Positions 7,190 through 14,470 of a DNA stretch of 21,598 bases are shown here, piece after piece. The notes beneath the pieces are model-generated. The model had not been told where the DNA came from, made no database searches, and worked only from the letters and a program-made list of their open reading frames with translations. The stretch is from CAWDNM01 sp964521195 (GTDB taxonomy: Bacteria > Actinomycetota > Coriobacteriia > Anaerosomatales > JAAXUF01). The stretch is from assembly GCA_964521195.1 (NCBI GenBank), contig CAZFRE010000014.1, positions 1 to 21,598 on the forward strand. The letters run 5' to 3'. The stretch's first letter is position 1, and every line of letters starts with the position of its first letter. A program made the position numbers and the translations under genes.

Positions 7190-7876
7190 CTAGCGGACGC
7201 GCAGGTAGCTGTACCGCGACGTAGAAGCTGCGTGCTTCTCGTCCTCGTGCGTGACCTGGAAGCGCCACTTGCCCTTGTCCTCGGCGAAAAAGGTGCGCGC
7301 GAAGCGCCACTTCGAGCTCTCGGCGGTGTGGCCCCAGATCGTCGGCTGCACGGTGCCCATCTCGACCCAGCCACCCTTGTCCCACTTCCACATGGTCACG
7401 GTGACCGGCGTCGAGCCCTTCGCGTGACGCGGCCAGATGTTGCCCTTGAACTTGATGGTGCGGCCGGCCTTGGCCTGCCTGCTGTGGTGCGCCATCGAGA
7501 GGCGGGCCTTCACGGCGACGGTGGTGACTTCGCTCTCGAGCCCCTCGGCGACCGCACGGAAGCCGGTGATGCTCTTGAGCTTGTACGGCGGCACGGTCAC
7601 GGTGACGGTGCCCTCGGCGGTGCGCGACGCCGAGACGGTGCGGAGCGTCTTCCACTCGTCCGTCCCGATCGGGCGGTACTGCACCGTGACGGTGGTCGCG
7701 ACTGCGACCCCCTCATCGGCGGCGACGAGCTTGAGCCGCGTCGGCTGCGGGTAGGTGACCTCAGCGCGCGTCGAAGCGAGAGTGAGCGCCGGGGTCGCGA
7801 ACGCCACGGCAGCGGTTCCGAGAACCAGCGCCGCGACGAGCGACATGCTCAGCGCGATCCTGACCGTTCTCTTCAT
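7190..7876 (-). CDS. Secreted beta-rich protein, Ig-like domains
   Basis: This 228-residue protein reads on the minus strand from an ATG at 7876-7874, with AAGGAAGGGG seven bases upstream; the open frame extends further 5' but lacks a ribosome site and would bury the signal peptide. A Sec signal peptide (MKRTVRIALSMSLVAALVLGT..., cleavage near AFA-TP at residue 27) exports it. The mature part holds two beta domains. The first (30-125) contains TVTVQYRPIGTDEWKTLRTVSA. The second (130-228) contains AGRTIKFKGNIWP, VTVTMWKWDKGGWVEM, KWRFQVTHEDEKHAAS and a terminal strand. Such domains are common stalk or binding modules of bacterial surface proteins. It has no Cys in the mature part, unlike its convergent neighbour, and no anchor. 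Its function is unknown; pairing with the adjacent secreted protein is suggestive only. Confidence 0.8.
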   Translation of the reverse strand: MKRTVRIALSMSLVAALVLGTAAVAFATPALTLASTRAEVTYPQPTRLKLVAADEGVAVATTVTVQYRPIGTDEWKTLRTVSASRTAEGTVTVTVPPYKLKSITGFRAVAEGLESEVTTVAVKARLSMAHHSRQAKAGRTIKFKGNIWPRHAKGSTPVTVTMWKWDKGGWVEMGTVQPTIWGHTAESSKWRFARTFFAEDKGKWRFQVTHEDEKHAASTSRYSYLRVR

Positions 7877-7961
7877 CGTGATGCCCCTTCCTTGTCCCTG
7901 GCGTTCGCGGACGGGGCCGCGGTGCCGTCTTGTTTCCCTGAGCACATGATGGGCAGCCCAC

Positions 7962-8005
7962 GTTGGCCCGGTGTTGGCCCCGGATTGAGTTTGTGTTGAG
8001 TCGAC
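7962..8005. repeat. Four 11-base phased repeat units
   Basis: Four consecutive 11-base units begin GTTGGCCC, GTTGGCCC, ATTGAGT and GTTGAGT at 7962, 7973, 7984 and 7995. All share TTG at positions 2-4. One-turn spacing of direct repeats is the usual layout of binding sites for PhoB/OmpR-type winged-helix regulators. The block lies 86-129 bases upstream of the minus-strand start. Confidence 0.45.
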
Positions 8006-8033
8006 GGATAGCAGCCGGTCGCCTCGAATCGCC

Positions 8034-8064
8034 AAAGTGTGCGCCACGACACACTTTTGTGTGT
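8034..8064. promoter_or_regulatory. Overlapping inverted repeats
   Basis: AAAGTGTG (8034-8041) and CACACTTT (8050-8057) form an 8-base inverted repeat with an 8-base spacer. The same right arm also pairs with the next segment: ACACAC (8049-8054) and GTGTGT (8059-8064) around TTTT. The two pairings exclude each other. As DNA this looks like an operator, and it lies upstream of the candidate promoter at 8080. Confidence 0.4.
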
Positions 8065-8185
8065 AGGTCGCCGCACAAATTGCCGATATCACCCAGTGCA
8101 GCCAAGAATCGCCAGTCCCTGACGCAGCGCAACGGCACGCTCGCACCACCGCAAAGGCATCACACGCAAACCGGAGGAGTCCGTC

Positions 8186-10852
8186 GTGACAGACCAACCA
8201 GACGTCGCAGCTAGCACGGCGATAGGAACGGAACTCGACACAGAACTGCTCAAGCGCCTCGTGCAATCTCTCCTGATCGCATGCGTCTTCGTGACACTCG
8301 TGCTCGCCGCGACGCTGCCGCGGGGCCCGCGCACCCTCGTACCGCTGGCGCTGTTCGCTGTGGGATGCGTGGCCGTCTGGATCGTGCAGCGCCTAGGTCA
8401 CCCGCGCGTCGCCGCGGTCATGCTCGTCACCGGACCCTTCGCGCTCATCGCCGCCAGCGCCGCGGCTGATGGCGGAGTGCGCTCCACCGCGTTCGCTGCG
8501 ACGTTCGTGGTGGTCATGCTTGCCGGCATCATCCTTGGCTGGCGTGCATCGGCCGTCATGTCGGGAGCCGCCGGTCTTCTCGGCGCGGCGCTTGTTGCGG
8601 CGGAGTCCGCCGGCGTCTACGTGAACCCGGTCCAGTCGAGCAGCGTGAGCTACTACGCCGTCTACATGGTCGGCCTTGTGATGAGCGCAGCGATCCTCGG
8701 CGTCTCGATGCGCGCGACATCCTCAGCACTGTCGCGGCTACGCGAGAAGGAAGCGCAGCTCGCCGCACACAACCGCACCCTTGAGGAGACCGTCGGCGAG
8801 TCCGACTCCCAGCGCGAGGCCCTGCAGCGAGCGCTGCGCGCGTTTCAGCTGCTCAGCGACTGTAACCGCCGCATCGTGCACGCCGAATGGGAGACAGATC
8901 TCATCCACGACGTCTGCCGGTTGCTCGCGCAAGACGAGCGATACGACGTCGCGTGGATCGCGTTTCCCGATGACGACGACGCCGGGCACCTCCGTATCGC
9001 CACCGCGGCAGGCCGCTCGCCCAAGGGCCTCACCGGGTGCGAGGCGATCCGCTCCGCCGACACGGACAACTCGGCCCCCTGTACGCGCGCGTGGCGCGAG
9101 CGCGAGATCACGGTACTCAACGATATCGCCGCCGACACCGGCAACCCTGAGTGGCGAGATGCGGCGCTCGCGCAGGGACTCGGTTCGTGCATCATCCTGC
9201 CGCTGGTGAGCGGCGAGGGACGGATCGGGCTGCTCGCGATCTTCTCGGCGTTGACGGAGTGCTTCGACACCGAGGAGATCGGGCTCTTGCGCGAACTCGC
9301 GGACGACGTGGCCTTTGGGCTGTCGTCACTGAGAAGCCGCGTGGCCGCCCGAGAGCGCGAGAAGATGATCTGGCGAAGCGAGGAGCGGCTGCGGCAGGCC
9401 ACGCTCGTGTCGCAGCTCGGAATCTTCGAGAACGACCACCAGGAAGGCACCGTGTACTGGTCGCCCGAACTGCGCGACATCCACGGATTCGACGCCGATG
9501 AGGCCGAAAGCATGCTGCGATTCGTCGAGTCGATCCACCCCGACGACCGCGAGCTCTTCGTCGACAGCATGCGCCAGGCGCACGATCCCTCGGGCGACGG
9601 CTGCCTTGAGGTCGAGGCGCGCGTACTGCGGGAGAACGGCGAGATCCGGTGGGTCACGACGCGCGCGATGACCTTCTTCGATGAGAACGACGCGAACCCC
9701 AACCCGTCGCGGACGGTGGGCGCCGTCCTCGACATCACCGAGCGCAAAGAGGCGGGACGCCGCATCGAGCGCCAGCTCCAGCGGCTCCACGCACTCAACA
9801 CCATCGACCGGGCCATCAGCGGCAGCCTCAACCTCAGGCTCACACTCGACGTCATCATCGATCAGGTCGTGGCATCGCTGCAGCCGGACGCCGCGGCGGT
9901 GCTCATGCTCGACGCGGACAGCTACGAGCTCGAGTACGCACACGGTACGGGTTTCCGCAGCTCAGACCTGTCGCAGGTACGTGTTCCGCTCGGGCAGGGG
10001 CCGGTGGGCACCGCGGCGCTCGAGCAGCGCACCATCTGCGTGACCGACCCGGCGGGACAAGCCGTCGCACCGGGGAGGGGAACCCTGCTCGCCGAGGAAG
10101 GCTTCTGCACCCACACGATCACTCCACTCGTGGTCAAGGGCCAGACGAAGGGTGTACTCGAGGTCTTCCACCGCCGCCCGTTCGAACCCGACGACGACTG
10201 GACCGGCTTCTTCGAGGCGCTCGCCCTGCAGACCGCGATCGCGCTCGACAGCGCCGCCATGTTCGAAGACCTCGAGCGCCGCAACATCGAGCTCTCGCAA
10301 GCCTACGACGCGACGATCGAGGGATGGTCGCGTGCGCTGGACCTGCGCGACAGGGAGACCGAGGGCCACACCCGCCGCGTGACCGACATGACCGTGCGCC
10401 TCGCCCGGGCCATGGGCCTCGAAGGACGCGAGATCGTCCATATCCGCCGAGGAGCCCTGCTGCACGACATCGGCAAGATGGGCGTGCGCGATGCGATCCT
10501 GCACAAGCCCGGGCCGCTCACCGAGGAGGAGTGGGCCGAGATGCGCAGGCACCCGCAACTCGCGTTCGAGATGCTCGCACCGATCTCGCACCTCCGACCG
10601 GCGCTCGACATCCCCGCCTGCCACCACGAGCGATGGGACGGCTCGGGCTATCCGCGCGGCCTGAAGGGCGATCTCATCCCGCTTGCGGCCCGCATCTTCG
10701 CCGTTGTAGATGTCTGGGACGCGCTTTCCTCGGACCGCCCGTATCGCTCGCGGTGGACCCCCGAGAAGGTACGAGAGCACATCGAGGCGGGCTCGGGCAC
10801 GCACTTCGACCCGAAGGTCGTCTCGGCGTTCCTGCGAATGCTCGACGCGTAG
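8186..10852 (+). CDS. Membrane HD-GYP phosphodiesterase with GAF-PAS-GAF sensors
   Basis: This 888-residue protein starts at the GTG at 8186, with GGAGGAG eight bases upstream. Six hydrophobic helices (about 27-44, 51-68, 75-94, 102-119, 122-140, 157-175) form a membrane input region, followed by a coiled coil (180-215), a GAF-like domain (235-385), a PAS/PAC domain (about 400-530, ending ITERKEA), a second GAF (545-700) and an HD-GYP domain (715-885). The HD-GYP part has the leading HTRRV segment, HDIGK with His760-Asp761, HHERWDGSGYPRGLKGD with GYP at 821-823, and the trailing RIFAVVDVWDALSSDRPYR and HFDPKVV. Metal-binding and GYP residues look intact, so active cyclic-di-GMP hydrolysis is likely by family. 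There is no GGDEF domain. It probably integrates membrane and cytosolic signals to lower cyclic-di-GMP. Its own divergent promoter region carries repeats. Confidence 0.93.
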   Translation: MTDQPDVAASTAIGTELDTELLKRLVQSLLIACVFVTLVLAATLPRGPRTLVPLALFAVGCVAVWIVQRLGHPRVAAVMLVTGPFALIAASAAADGGVRSTAFAATFVVVMLAGIILGWRASAVMSGAAGLLGAALVAAESAGVYVNPVQSSSVSYYAVYMVGLVMSAAILGVSMRATSSALSRLREKEAQLAAHNRTLEETVGESDSQREALQRALRAFQLLSDCNRRIVHAEWETDLIHDVCRLLAQDERYDVAWIAFPDDDDAGHLRIATAAGRSPKGLTGCEAIRSADTDNSAPCTRAWREREITVLNDIAADTGNPEWRDAALAQGLGSCIILPLVSGEGRIGLLAIFSALTECFDTEEIGLLRELADDVAFGLSSLRSRVAAREREKMIWRSEERLRQATLVSQLGIFENDHQEGTVYWSPELRDIHGFDADEAESMLRFVESIHPDDRELFVDSMRQAHDPSGDGCLEVEARVLRENGEIRWVTTRAMTFFDENDANPNPSRTVGAVLDITERKEAGRRIERQLQRLHALNTIDRAISGSLNLRLTLDVIIDQVVASLQPDAAAVLMLDADSYELEYAHGTGFRSSDLSQVRVPLGQGPVGTAALEQRTICVTDPAGQAVAPGRGTLLAEEGFCTHTITPLVVKGQTKGVLEVFHRRPFEPDDDWTGFFEALALQTAIALDSAAMFEDLERRNIELSQAYDATIEGWSRALDLRDRETEGHTRRVTDMTVRLARAMGLEGREIVHIRRGALLHDIGKMGVRDAILHKPGPLTEEEWAEMRRHPQLAFEMLAPISHLRPALDIPACHHERWDGSGYPRGLKGDLIPLAARIFAVVDVWDALSSDRPYRSRWTPEKVREHIEAGSGTHFDPKVVSAFLRMLDA

Positions 10853-10860
10853 GGCGCGCG

Positions 10861-10890
10861 TCTCGGCGTGACCGGGGTTCTCGGCGTGAC
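10861..10890 (+). repeat. 12-base direct repeat upstream of ppiC
   Basis: TCTCGGCGTGAC occurs at 10861-10872 and again at 10879-10890, an 18-base period. The first copy overlaps the candidate -35 box and the second fills the spacer just before the candidate -10 box. Confidence 0.4.
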
Positions 10891-10897
10891 TTAGACT
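10868..10897 (+). promoter_or_regulatory. Candidate promoter of ppiC
   Basis: GTGACC (10868-10873), an 18-base spacer and TAGACT (10892-10897) resemble a sigma-70-type promoter, placing a start site near 10904 and a leader of about 38 bases. It suggests the parvulin gene is transcribed on its own rather than from the HD-GYP gene. Confidence 0.35.
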
Positions 10898-10941
10898 GGG
10901 TACGAACGTCTGAGCACGCAACCGATCCCGAAGGAGCGTAC

Positions 10942-11223
10942 ATGGCACGCGCATCCGCACGTCACATCCTGGTTCCCACAGCCCAGCAGGCCGAGGACAT
11001 CAAGGCCCAGATCGCCGCTGGTGCTGACTTCGCCGAGATGGCCCGCCAGCACTCCACGTGCCCCTCGGGCGCACGCGGCGGAGAGCTGGGGGAGTTCAGT
11101 CCCGGACAGATGGTCAAGGAGTTCAACGACGTCTGCTTCAACGATGAGGTCGGCGTCGTGCACGGCCCCGTGCAGACCCAGTTCGGCTACCACCTCATCG
11201 AGGTCACCGACCGCAAGGACTGA
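10942..11223 (+). CDS. ppiC: Parvulin-type peptidyl-prolyl cis-trans isomerase
   Basis: This is a 93-residue stand-alone parvulin, the same size as Escherichia coli PpiC. It catalyses cis-trans isomerisation of peptidyl-prolyl bonds and assists folding. The start ATG has AAGGAG five bases upstream. The hallmarks are ARHILVPTAQQAEDIKAQIAAGADFAEMARQ with the first active-site His in RHIL, the CPSGARGGELGEF loop, PGQMVKEFNDVCF, and the closing QTQFGYHLIEVTDR with the second conserved His. There is no signal peptide or membrane anchor, so it is cytoplasmic, unlike the secreted PrsA-type foldases of many Gram-positive bacteria. It is flanked by a candidate promoter and, downstream, a strong hairpin, so it is probably monocistronic. 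Confidence 0.95.
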   Translation: MARASARHILVPTAQQAEDIKAQIAAGADFAEMARQHSTCPSGARGGELGEFSPGQMVKEFNDVCFNDEVGVVHGPVQTQFGYHLIEVTDRKD

Positions 11224-11268
11224 AGCCGCTCGGTTCGGTTCTTGCTGTAGCTGTCCTAGCTTCGGGCT

Positions 11269-11296
11269 CTGCGTACCGTCGGCACACGGTGCGCAG
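11269..11296. terminator. Strong hairpin between ppiC and next gene
   Basis: CTGCGTACCGT (11269-11279) pairs with ACGGTGCGCAG (11286-11296): 11 base pairs with one G-T wobble and a six-base loop. It lies 45 bases after the ppiC stop and 27 bases before the next start. No T-run follows, so it may be a factor-assisted terminator or a 5' leader structure of the downstream gene. Confidence 0.4.
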
Positions 11297-11322
11297 TCGC
11301 CCGGAGCAGGAGTGGAGTCACC

Positions 11323-12345
11323 GTGCTGTACCGCAGACACGTCGCGTTCCTCATGCGGCTCGCCGGGGTGGCGCTGGCATTCGCCGTCACGGTGACGATG
11401 ATGCGCTACGCCCACGCGCAGGCCAGCACCTGGGGCTCTTACCTCGCGTTTCTCGGCGACTTGCACGCGGTCGAGCGCGCGAAGGCCACCGGCGACACCA
11501 CGTCGACCGTCTTCGACGTGCCCTATCGCGGCACGCGTCTGAGCGTGCGAGTCCCCGTCGACACAGGCTACCTCGCCGCCGCACGGCAGGTCGACGGCTC
11601 CTCGCTGTTCGGCTTCAACCGCACGGTGCGCAGCGCTTCGATGCGCGCGCTCGCGAAGCAGCAGGAGGAGGACCCGTTCGTCTCGGCGTTGGCTGTGCGC
11701 CTGCGCTCGCTGCGCAGTCAGCATCGCCTGTCCGACGACGACTACGTCGACCTCATCACGCGCACCGTCCAGGCGATCCCGTACGGCACGCTCCATCGCG
11801 ACGTGTTCATGCCGGCCGTCACGGTCGCGGGCGACACGGGCGTGTGCTCAGACAAGAGCGTGCTGCTCGCGTCGATTCTCGCTCACGAGGGCTACGACGT
11901 CGGCATCTGGGTGTTTCCCACGCAGGCACACGCGGCCGTCGCCCTCGGCGGCACCGGACCCGGTCTGCGAGGAAGCGGCTACAGCCTCGTCGAGACGACG
12001 CGCCTGACGTACGTCGGCGAGATCGACTACACTCTGCGCGCCGCCGGTCCGGTGTGCGAGGTCCCGCAACTCATACGGTTCGGCAGCGGCACCAAGCGCT
12101 ACACGCGCGACCTGCAGACCGAGTTCATCGCCGATACGCTCGAGCGGGCGCGCGGGCCCCGACAGCTGATTCCCGGCACCGGATCGCGCATCCCGGCCGC
12201 GGGTCCGCGCGAATCGCAAGCGACCGGTGCCTCACTGCCTGCACAGCCGCTGCCCGAAGCGCGCTTCACCGAATGGATCGACAGCCGCCGAGACTGGCCG
12301 GAGGAGACGTACGCGGCACTCGTCTCGGCTGGGCCCAACCGCTAG
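11323..12345 (+). CDS. Exported transglutaminase-like cysteine protein
   Basis: This 340-residue protein starts at a GTG with an AGGAGTGGAG site. A hydrophobic segment (residues 10-32, ending YAHAQA) is a signal peptide or N-terminal anchor. The core has the transglutaminase-like pattern: a helix with VQAIPYGTLHRD, then GDTGVCSDKSVLLASILAHEGYDV with the presumed nucleophile Cys175, then FPTQAHAAVAL with His203, then YSLVETT with Glu224 where the family usually has Asp or Glu in the third position. Such proteins act as cysteine peptidases or amide-transfer enzymes on the cell surface, but many are uncharacterised. The N-terminal 40-150 region is helical and family-unspecific; the C-terminal 60 residues are Pro/Ala-rich. 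Its stop overlaps that of the convergent transporter gene. Substrate and partner are unknown. Confidence 0.75.
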   Translation: MLYRRHVAFLMRLAGVALAFAVTVTMMRYAHAQASTWGSYLAFLGDLHAVERAKATGDTTSTVFDVPYRGTRLSVRVPVDTGYLAAARQVDGSSLFGFNRTVRSASMRALAKQQEEDPFVSALAVRLRSLRSQHRLSDDDYVDLITRTVQAIPYGTLHRDVFMPAVTVAGDTGVCSDKSVLLASILAHEGYDVGIWVFPTQAHAAVALGGTGPGLRGSGYSLVETTRLTYVGEIDYTLRAAGPVCEVPQLIRFGSGTKRYTRDLQTEFIADTLERARGPRQLIPGTGSRIPAAGPRESQATGASLPAQPLPEARFTEWIDSRRDWPEETYAALVSAGPNR

Positions 12346-13034
12346 CTCATCGCAAGCGAGACGCAGAAGCCCAGCACACACCACACGCCAGCCATCGACT
12401 CGTCGCGCTCGAACGCGAACGGCATGAGCGAGTCGGTGAGCATCGCCAGCACGCCACCGGCACCGAGTGCGGCGGCTCGCGCCCCGCTGACCTCGCTGAT
12501 GTTCACGGCCGCAAGCCACCCGAGCGCGGATGCCACGCCGCACACGACCGCCACCGCAGCCCACATGAGCGCAACCTTGCTCTTGCCCCAGCCCGACTTC
12601 GCGAGATCCGCGGACGGCGCCAGGGCCTGCGGGATGTTCGAGACGAAGACCGCGAGCAGGAACGCCATACTGACCGCCATGCCGCGGCCGATCTGCGTGC
12701 CGAAGATGATCGACTCCGGCACGCCGTCGACGATCGACCCGATGACGATTCCGAGCGCGGCCGATCCACCGGCCCCGCCGAAGCGCGCCTCGACGATGCG
12801 ATCGGCGACCACGAACACGGCGGCACCCCCGAGCAACCACAGCGACGACTCCCATGCCGGCAGTGTCTCAGCCTCGGGAACGAGGTCGAAGGCGACCGCG
12901 CTCAGTAGCAGTCCTGCGCCGAATCCGGCGAACGCACCCACCATCTTGTCGGGCACGCTGAACCAGAAGACGATGAGGCCCGCGAGCACGAGCGAAGCCT
13001 GCGCGACGGTACCGAGCGCAAAGGCGTTGAGCAT
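12342..13034 (-). CDS. ZIP-like metal transporter
   Basis: This 230-residue integral membrane protein on the minus strand has eight or so hydrophobic helices. The start ATG (13034-13032) is preceded by CCAAGG and GGGGGG purine runs. The organisation (FGAGLLLSAVAFDLVPEA near residue 38-55, GIVIGSIVDGVPESIIFG at 95-112, AVFVSNIPQALAPS at 128-141, and MLTDSLMPFAFE near 198) fits the ZIP family of divalent-metal (zinc, iron, manganese) permeases. The two membrane motifs usually written HNxPEG are here GSIVDG and SNIPQA, so the canonical metal-binding histidines are replaced. I recall a ZIP-related subgroup with similar DGxPES/SNxPEA motifs, so this is probably a subgroup trait, not decay. Metal specificity and direction cannot be predicted. 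Confidence 0.8.
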   Translation of the reverse strand: MLNAFALGTVAQASLVLAGLIVFWFSVPDKMVGAFAGFGAGLLLSAVAFDLVPEAETLPAWESSLWLLGGAAVFVVADRIVEARFGGAGGSAALGIVIGSIVDGVPESIIFGTQIGRGMAVSMAFLLAVFVSNIPQALAPSADLAKSGWGKSKVALMWAAVAVVCGVASALGWLAAVNISEVSGARAAALGAGGVLAMLTDSLMPFAFERDESMAGVWCVLGFCVSLAMS

Positions 13035-13119
13035 CCTTGGCCCCCCAGCGAGCGATGTTCGACCAACAACCGGATGCTACCCGAACCACGAGAGTCGCCG
13101 CAGTCGCGGTCGCACAGCA

Positions 13120-13143
13120 CCCGCGCGGGCGGAACGCTAGAAT
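13120..13143 (+). promoter_or_regulatory. Candidate -10 box with adjacent palindrome
   Basis: TAGAAT (13138-13143) differs from the -10 consensus at one base and lies 39 bases before the M16 peptidase start. The palindrome CCCGCGCGGG (13120-13129) lies in what would be the spacer region. No good -35 hexamer is visible. It would be the promoter of the seven-gene run that follows. Confidence 0.28.
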
Positions 13144-13182
13144 GGATACTCCGCCGCAGCACGCCTCATCGAAGGAGCGCGC

Positions 13183-14436
13183 ATGTTCTACCGCAAGACC
13201 GTTCTCGACAACGGCATCACGGTCATCTCCGAGCCCATGGACTCGGTTCGCTCGATCACCCTCGGCATCTGGTTCGCCGTTGGAAGCCGCGATGAGACGG
13301 CTTCGGAGGCCGGCATGTCGCACTTCATGGAGCACATGATGTTCAAGGGCACGCCGACCCGCTCCGCGCGCATCATCTCCGAGGAGTTCGACCGCATGGG
13401 TGCCGAGCTCAACGCGTTCACCAGCAAGGAGTACACGGCGTACTACAGCCGCTTCGTCGACGAGCACCTCGAGAAGGCGTTCTCGGTCCTCTCGGACATG
13501 GTGGTCAACTCCAACCTGGACGACCCGAGCTGCGAACTCGAGCGCGGCGTCGTCATCGAGGAGATCGCACGCATGGAAGACGCGCCCGACGACCACATCC
13601 ACGAGATCTTCAGCATGGCTCTGTGGCCCGAGCACCCCATCGGCCTGCCGATCCTGGGTTCGCGCGAGACGGTCGGCGGCTTCGACCACGAGCAGTCGGT
13701 CGCCTTCCGGGCGCGCCACTACCTCACCGGCAACTGCGTCGTCGCGGCCGCCGGCAACGTCGACCACGACGCGCTCGTGGCGCTTGCGGAGAACCTGCTG
13801 GCGGACCTGCCCGTCGGGCCGCGGTCGGTGCGCCCGGTCGCGCACTCGGCCAGCCGCTCACGCCTCACGGTGCTGGGCAAGGAGACCGAGCAGGCACACA
13901 TCTGCTTCGGTGTCTCGGCCATGAACGCGCACCACCCCGACCGTTTCGCGCTCTCGCTCGTCGATGGCGTGCTGGGCGGGGGGATGGCGTCGAGGCTCTT
14001 CCAGGAGATCCGCGAGAAGCGCGGTCTGGCCTACGCCGTCTACAGCTTCTCGGCGCTGTACCAGGACACCGGCGAGTTCGCGGTCTACGCCGGCACGCGC
14101 CCCAACAACGCCGAGGAGGTCGTGCGCCTCATCCAGACCGAGGTCGAGCGCGTGGCACTCGAGGGCGTCACCCCCGAGGAGCTCGACCGCGTGCGCCAGG
14201 CGGCGACGGGCCACCTCGTGCTCGGCATGGAGTCGACCCGCAACCGCATGACGCGGCTGGGCAAGAACGAGGTCACCGGCGGCGAGATCCTCTCGGCGGA
14301 TGAGCTGATGGAGCGCTTCCACGCCGTGACCATGGATGACATCAAGCGGGTCAGCGCCGAGGTCCTGTCCGCCGAGAAGGTGCTGGCGGTCATCGGGCCG
14401 TTCGAGCCCGAGGCGCTCGACCACCTGTTGCACTAG
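13183..14436 (+). CDS. M16 family zinc metallopeptidase
   Basis: This 417-residue protein belongs to the M16B (processing peptidase-like) family. The ATG at 13183 follows AAGGAGCGCGC. The inverted zinc motif HxxEH is intact: His47, Glu50 (catalytic base) and His51 in SHFMEHMMFKGT. The third ligand is Glu126 or Glu127 in VVIEEIARMEDAPDD. The C-terminal half has the inactive partner-like lobe with LGGGMASRLFQEIREKRGLAYAVYSF, the R/Y-containing substrate-binding signature of these enzymes. There is no signal peptide, so it is cytoplasmic. Actinobacteria often carry such a gene (pepR) next to pnp and dapB, and dapB indeed follows here after 34 bases. Its natural substrates are not defined. It begins a co-directional run of seven genes. 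Confidence 0.95.
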   Translation: MFYRKTVLDNGITVISEPMDSVRSITLGIWFAVGSRDETASEAGMSHFMEHMMFKGTPTRSARIISEEFDRMGAELNAFTSKEYTAYYSRFVDEHLEKAFSVLSDMVVNSNLDDPSCELERGVVIEEIARMEDAPDDHIHEIFSMALWPEHPIGLPILGSRETVGGFDHEQSVAFRARHYLTGNCVVAAAGNVDHDALVALAENLLADLPVGPRSVRPVAHSASRSRLTVLGKETEQAHICFGVSAMNAHHPDRFALSLVDGVLGGGMASRLFQEIREKRGLAYAVYSFSALYQDTGEFAVYAGTRPNNAEEVVRLIQTEVERVALEGVTPEELDRVRQAATGHLVLGMESTRNRMTRLGKNEVTGGEILSADELMERFHAVTMDDIKRVSAEVLSAEKVLAVIGPFEPEALDHLLH

Positions 14437-14470
14437 CCCCATACCCGACCGAGCAAGCGAAGGAGCCATC

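Larger units (their letters stand above)
7877..8185. other. Divergent intergenic region (309 bases)
   Basis: This spacer separates two divergent genes and must contain both promoters. It holds an 11-base phased repeat block, an inverted-repeat cluster (both listed separately) and, for the plus-strand gene, a possible promoter TTGCCG (8080-8085), 18 bases, AAGAAT (8104-8109). I found no convincing minus-strand hexamers. No small ORF with a ribosome site stands out. Confidence 0.5.

Noticed and set aside
8110..8185. Possible GEMM cyclic-di-GMP riboswitch upstream of the HD-GYP gene
   Set aside because: The segment has CGCAAAGG and CACGCAAACCGG, which recall parts of GEMM, but the order is wrong, there is no GNRA loop between two stems and no closing GCC/GGC element. 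I do not call a riboswitch.
11289..12908. Long plus-strand open frame across the transglutaminase-like and ZIP-like genes
   Set aside because: Arg/His-rich shadow translation; the true frames have signal peptides, motifs and ribosome sites.
12424..13140. Plus-strand open frame opposite the ZIP-like gene
   Set aside because: The minus strand encodes a coherent multi-helix transporter; the plus translation is Ala/Pro/Thr-rich without motifs.
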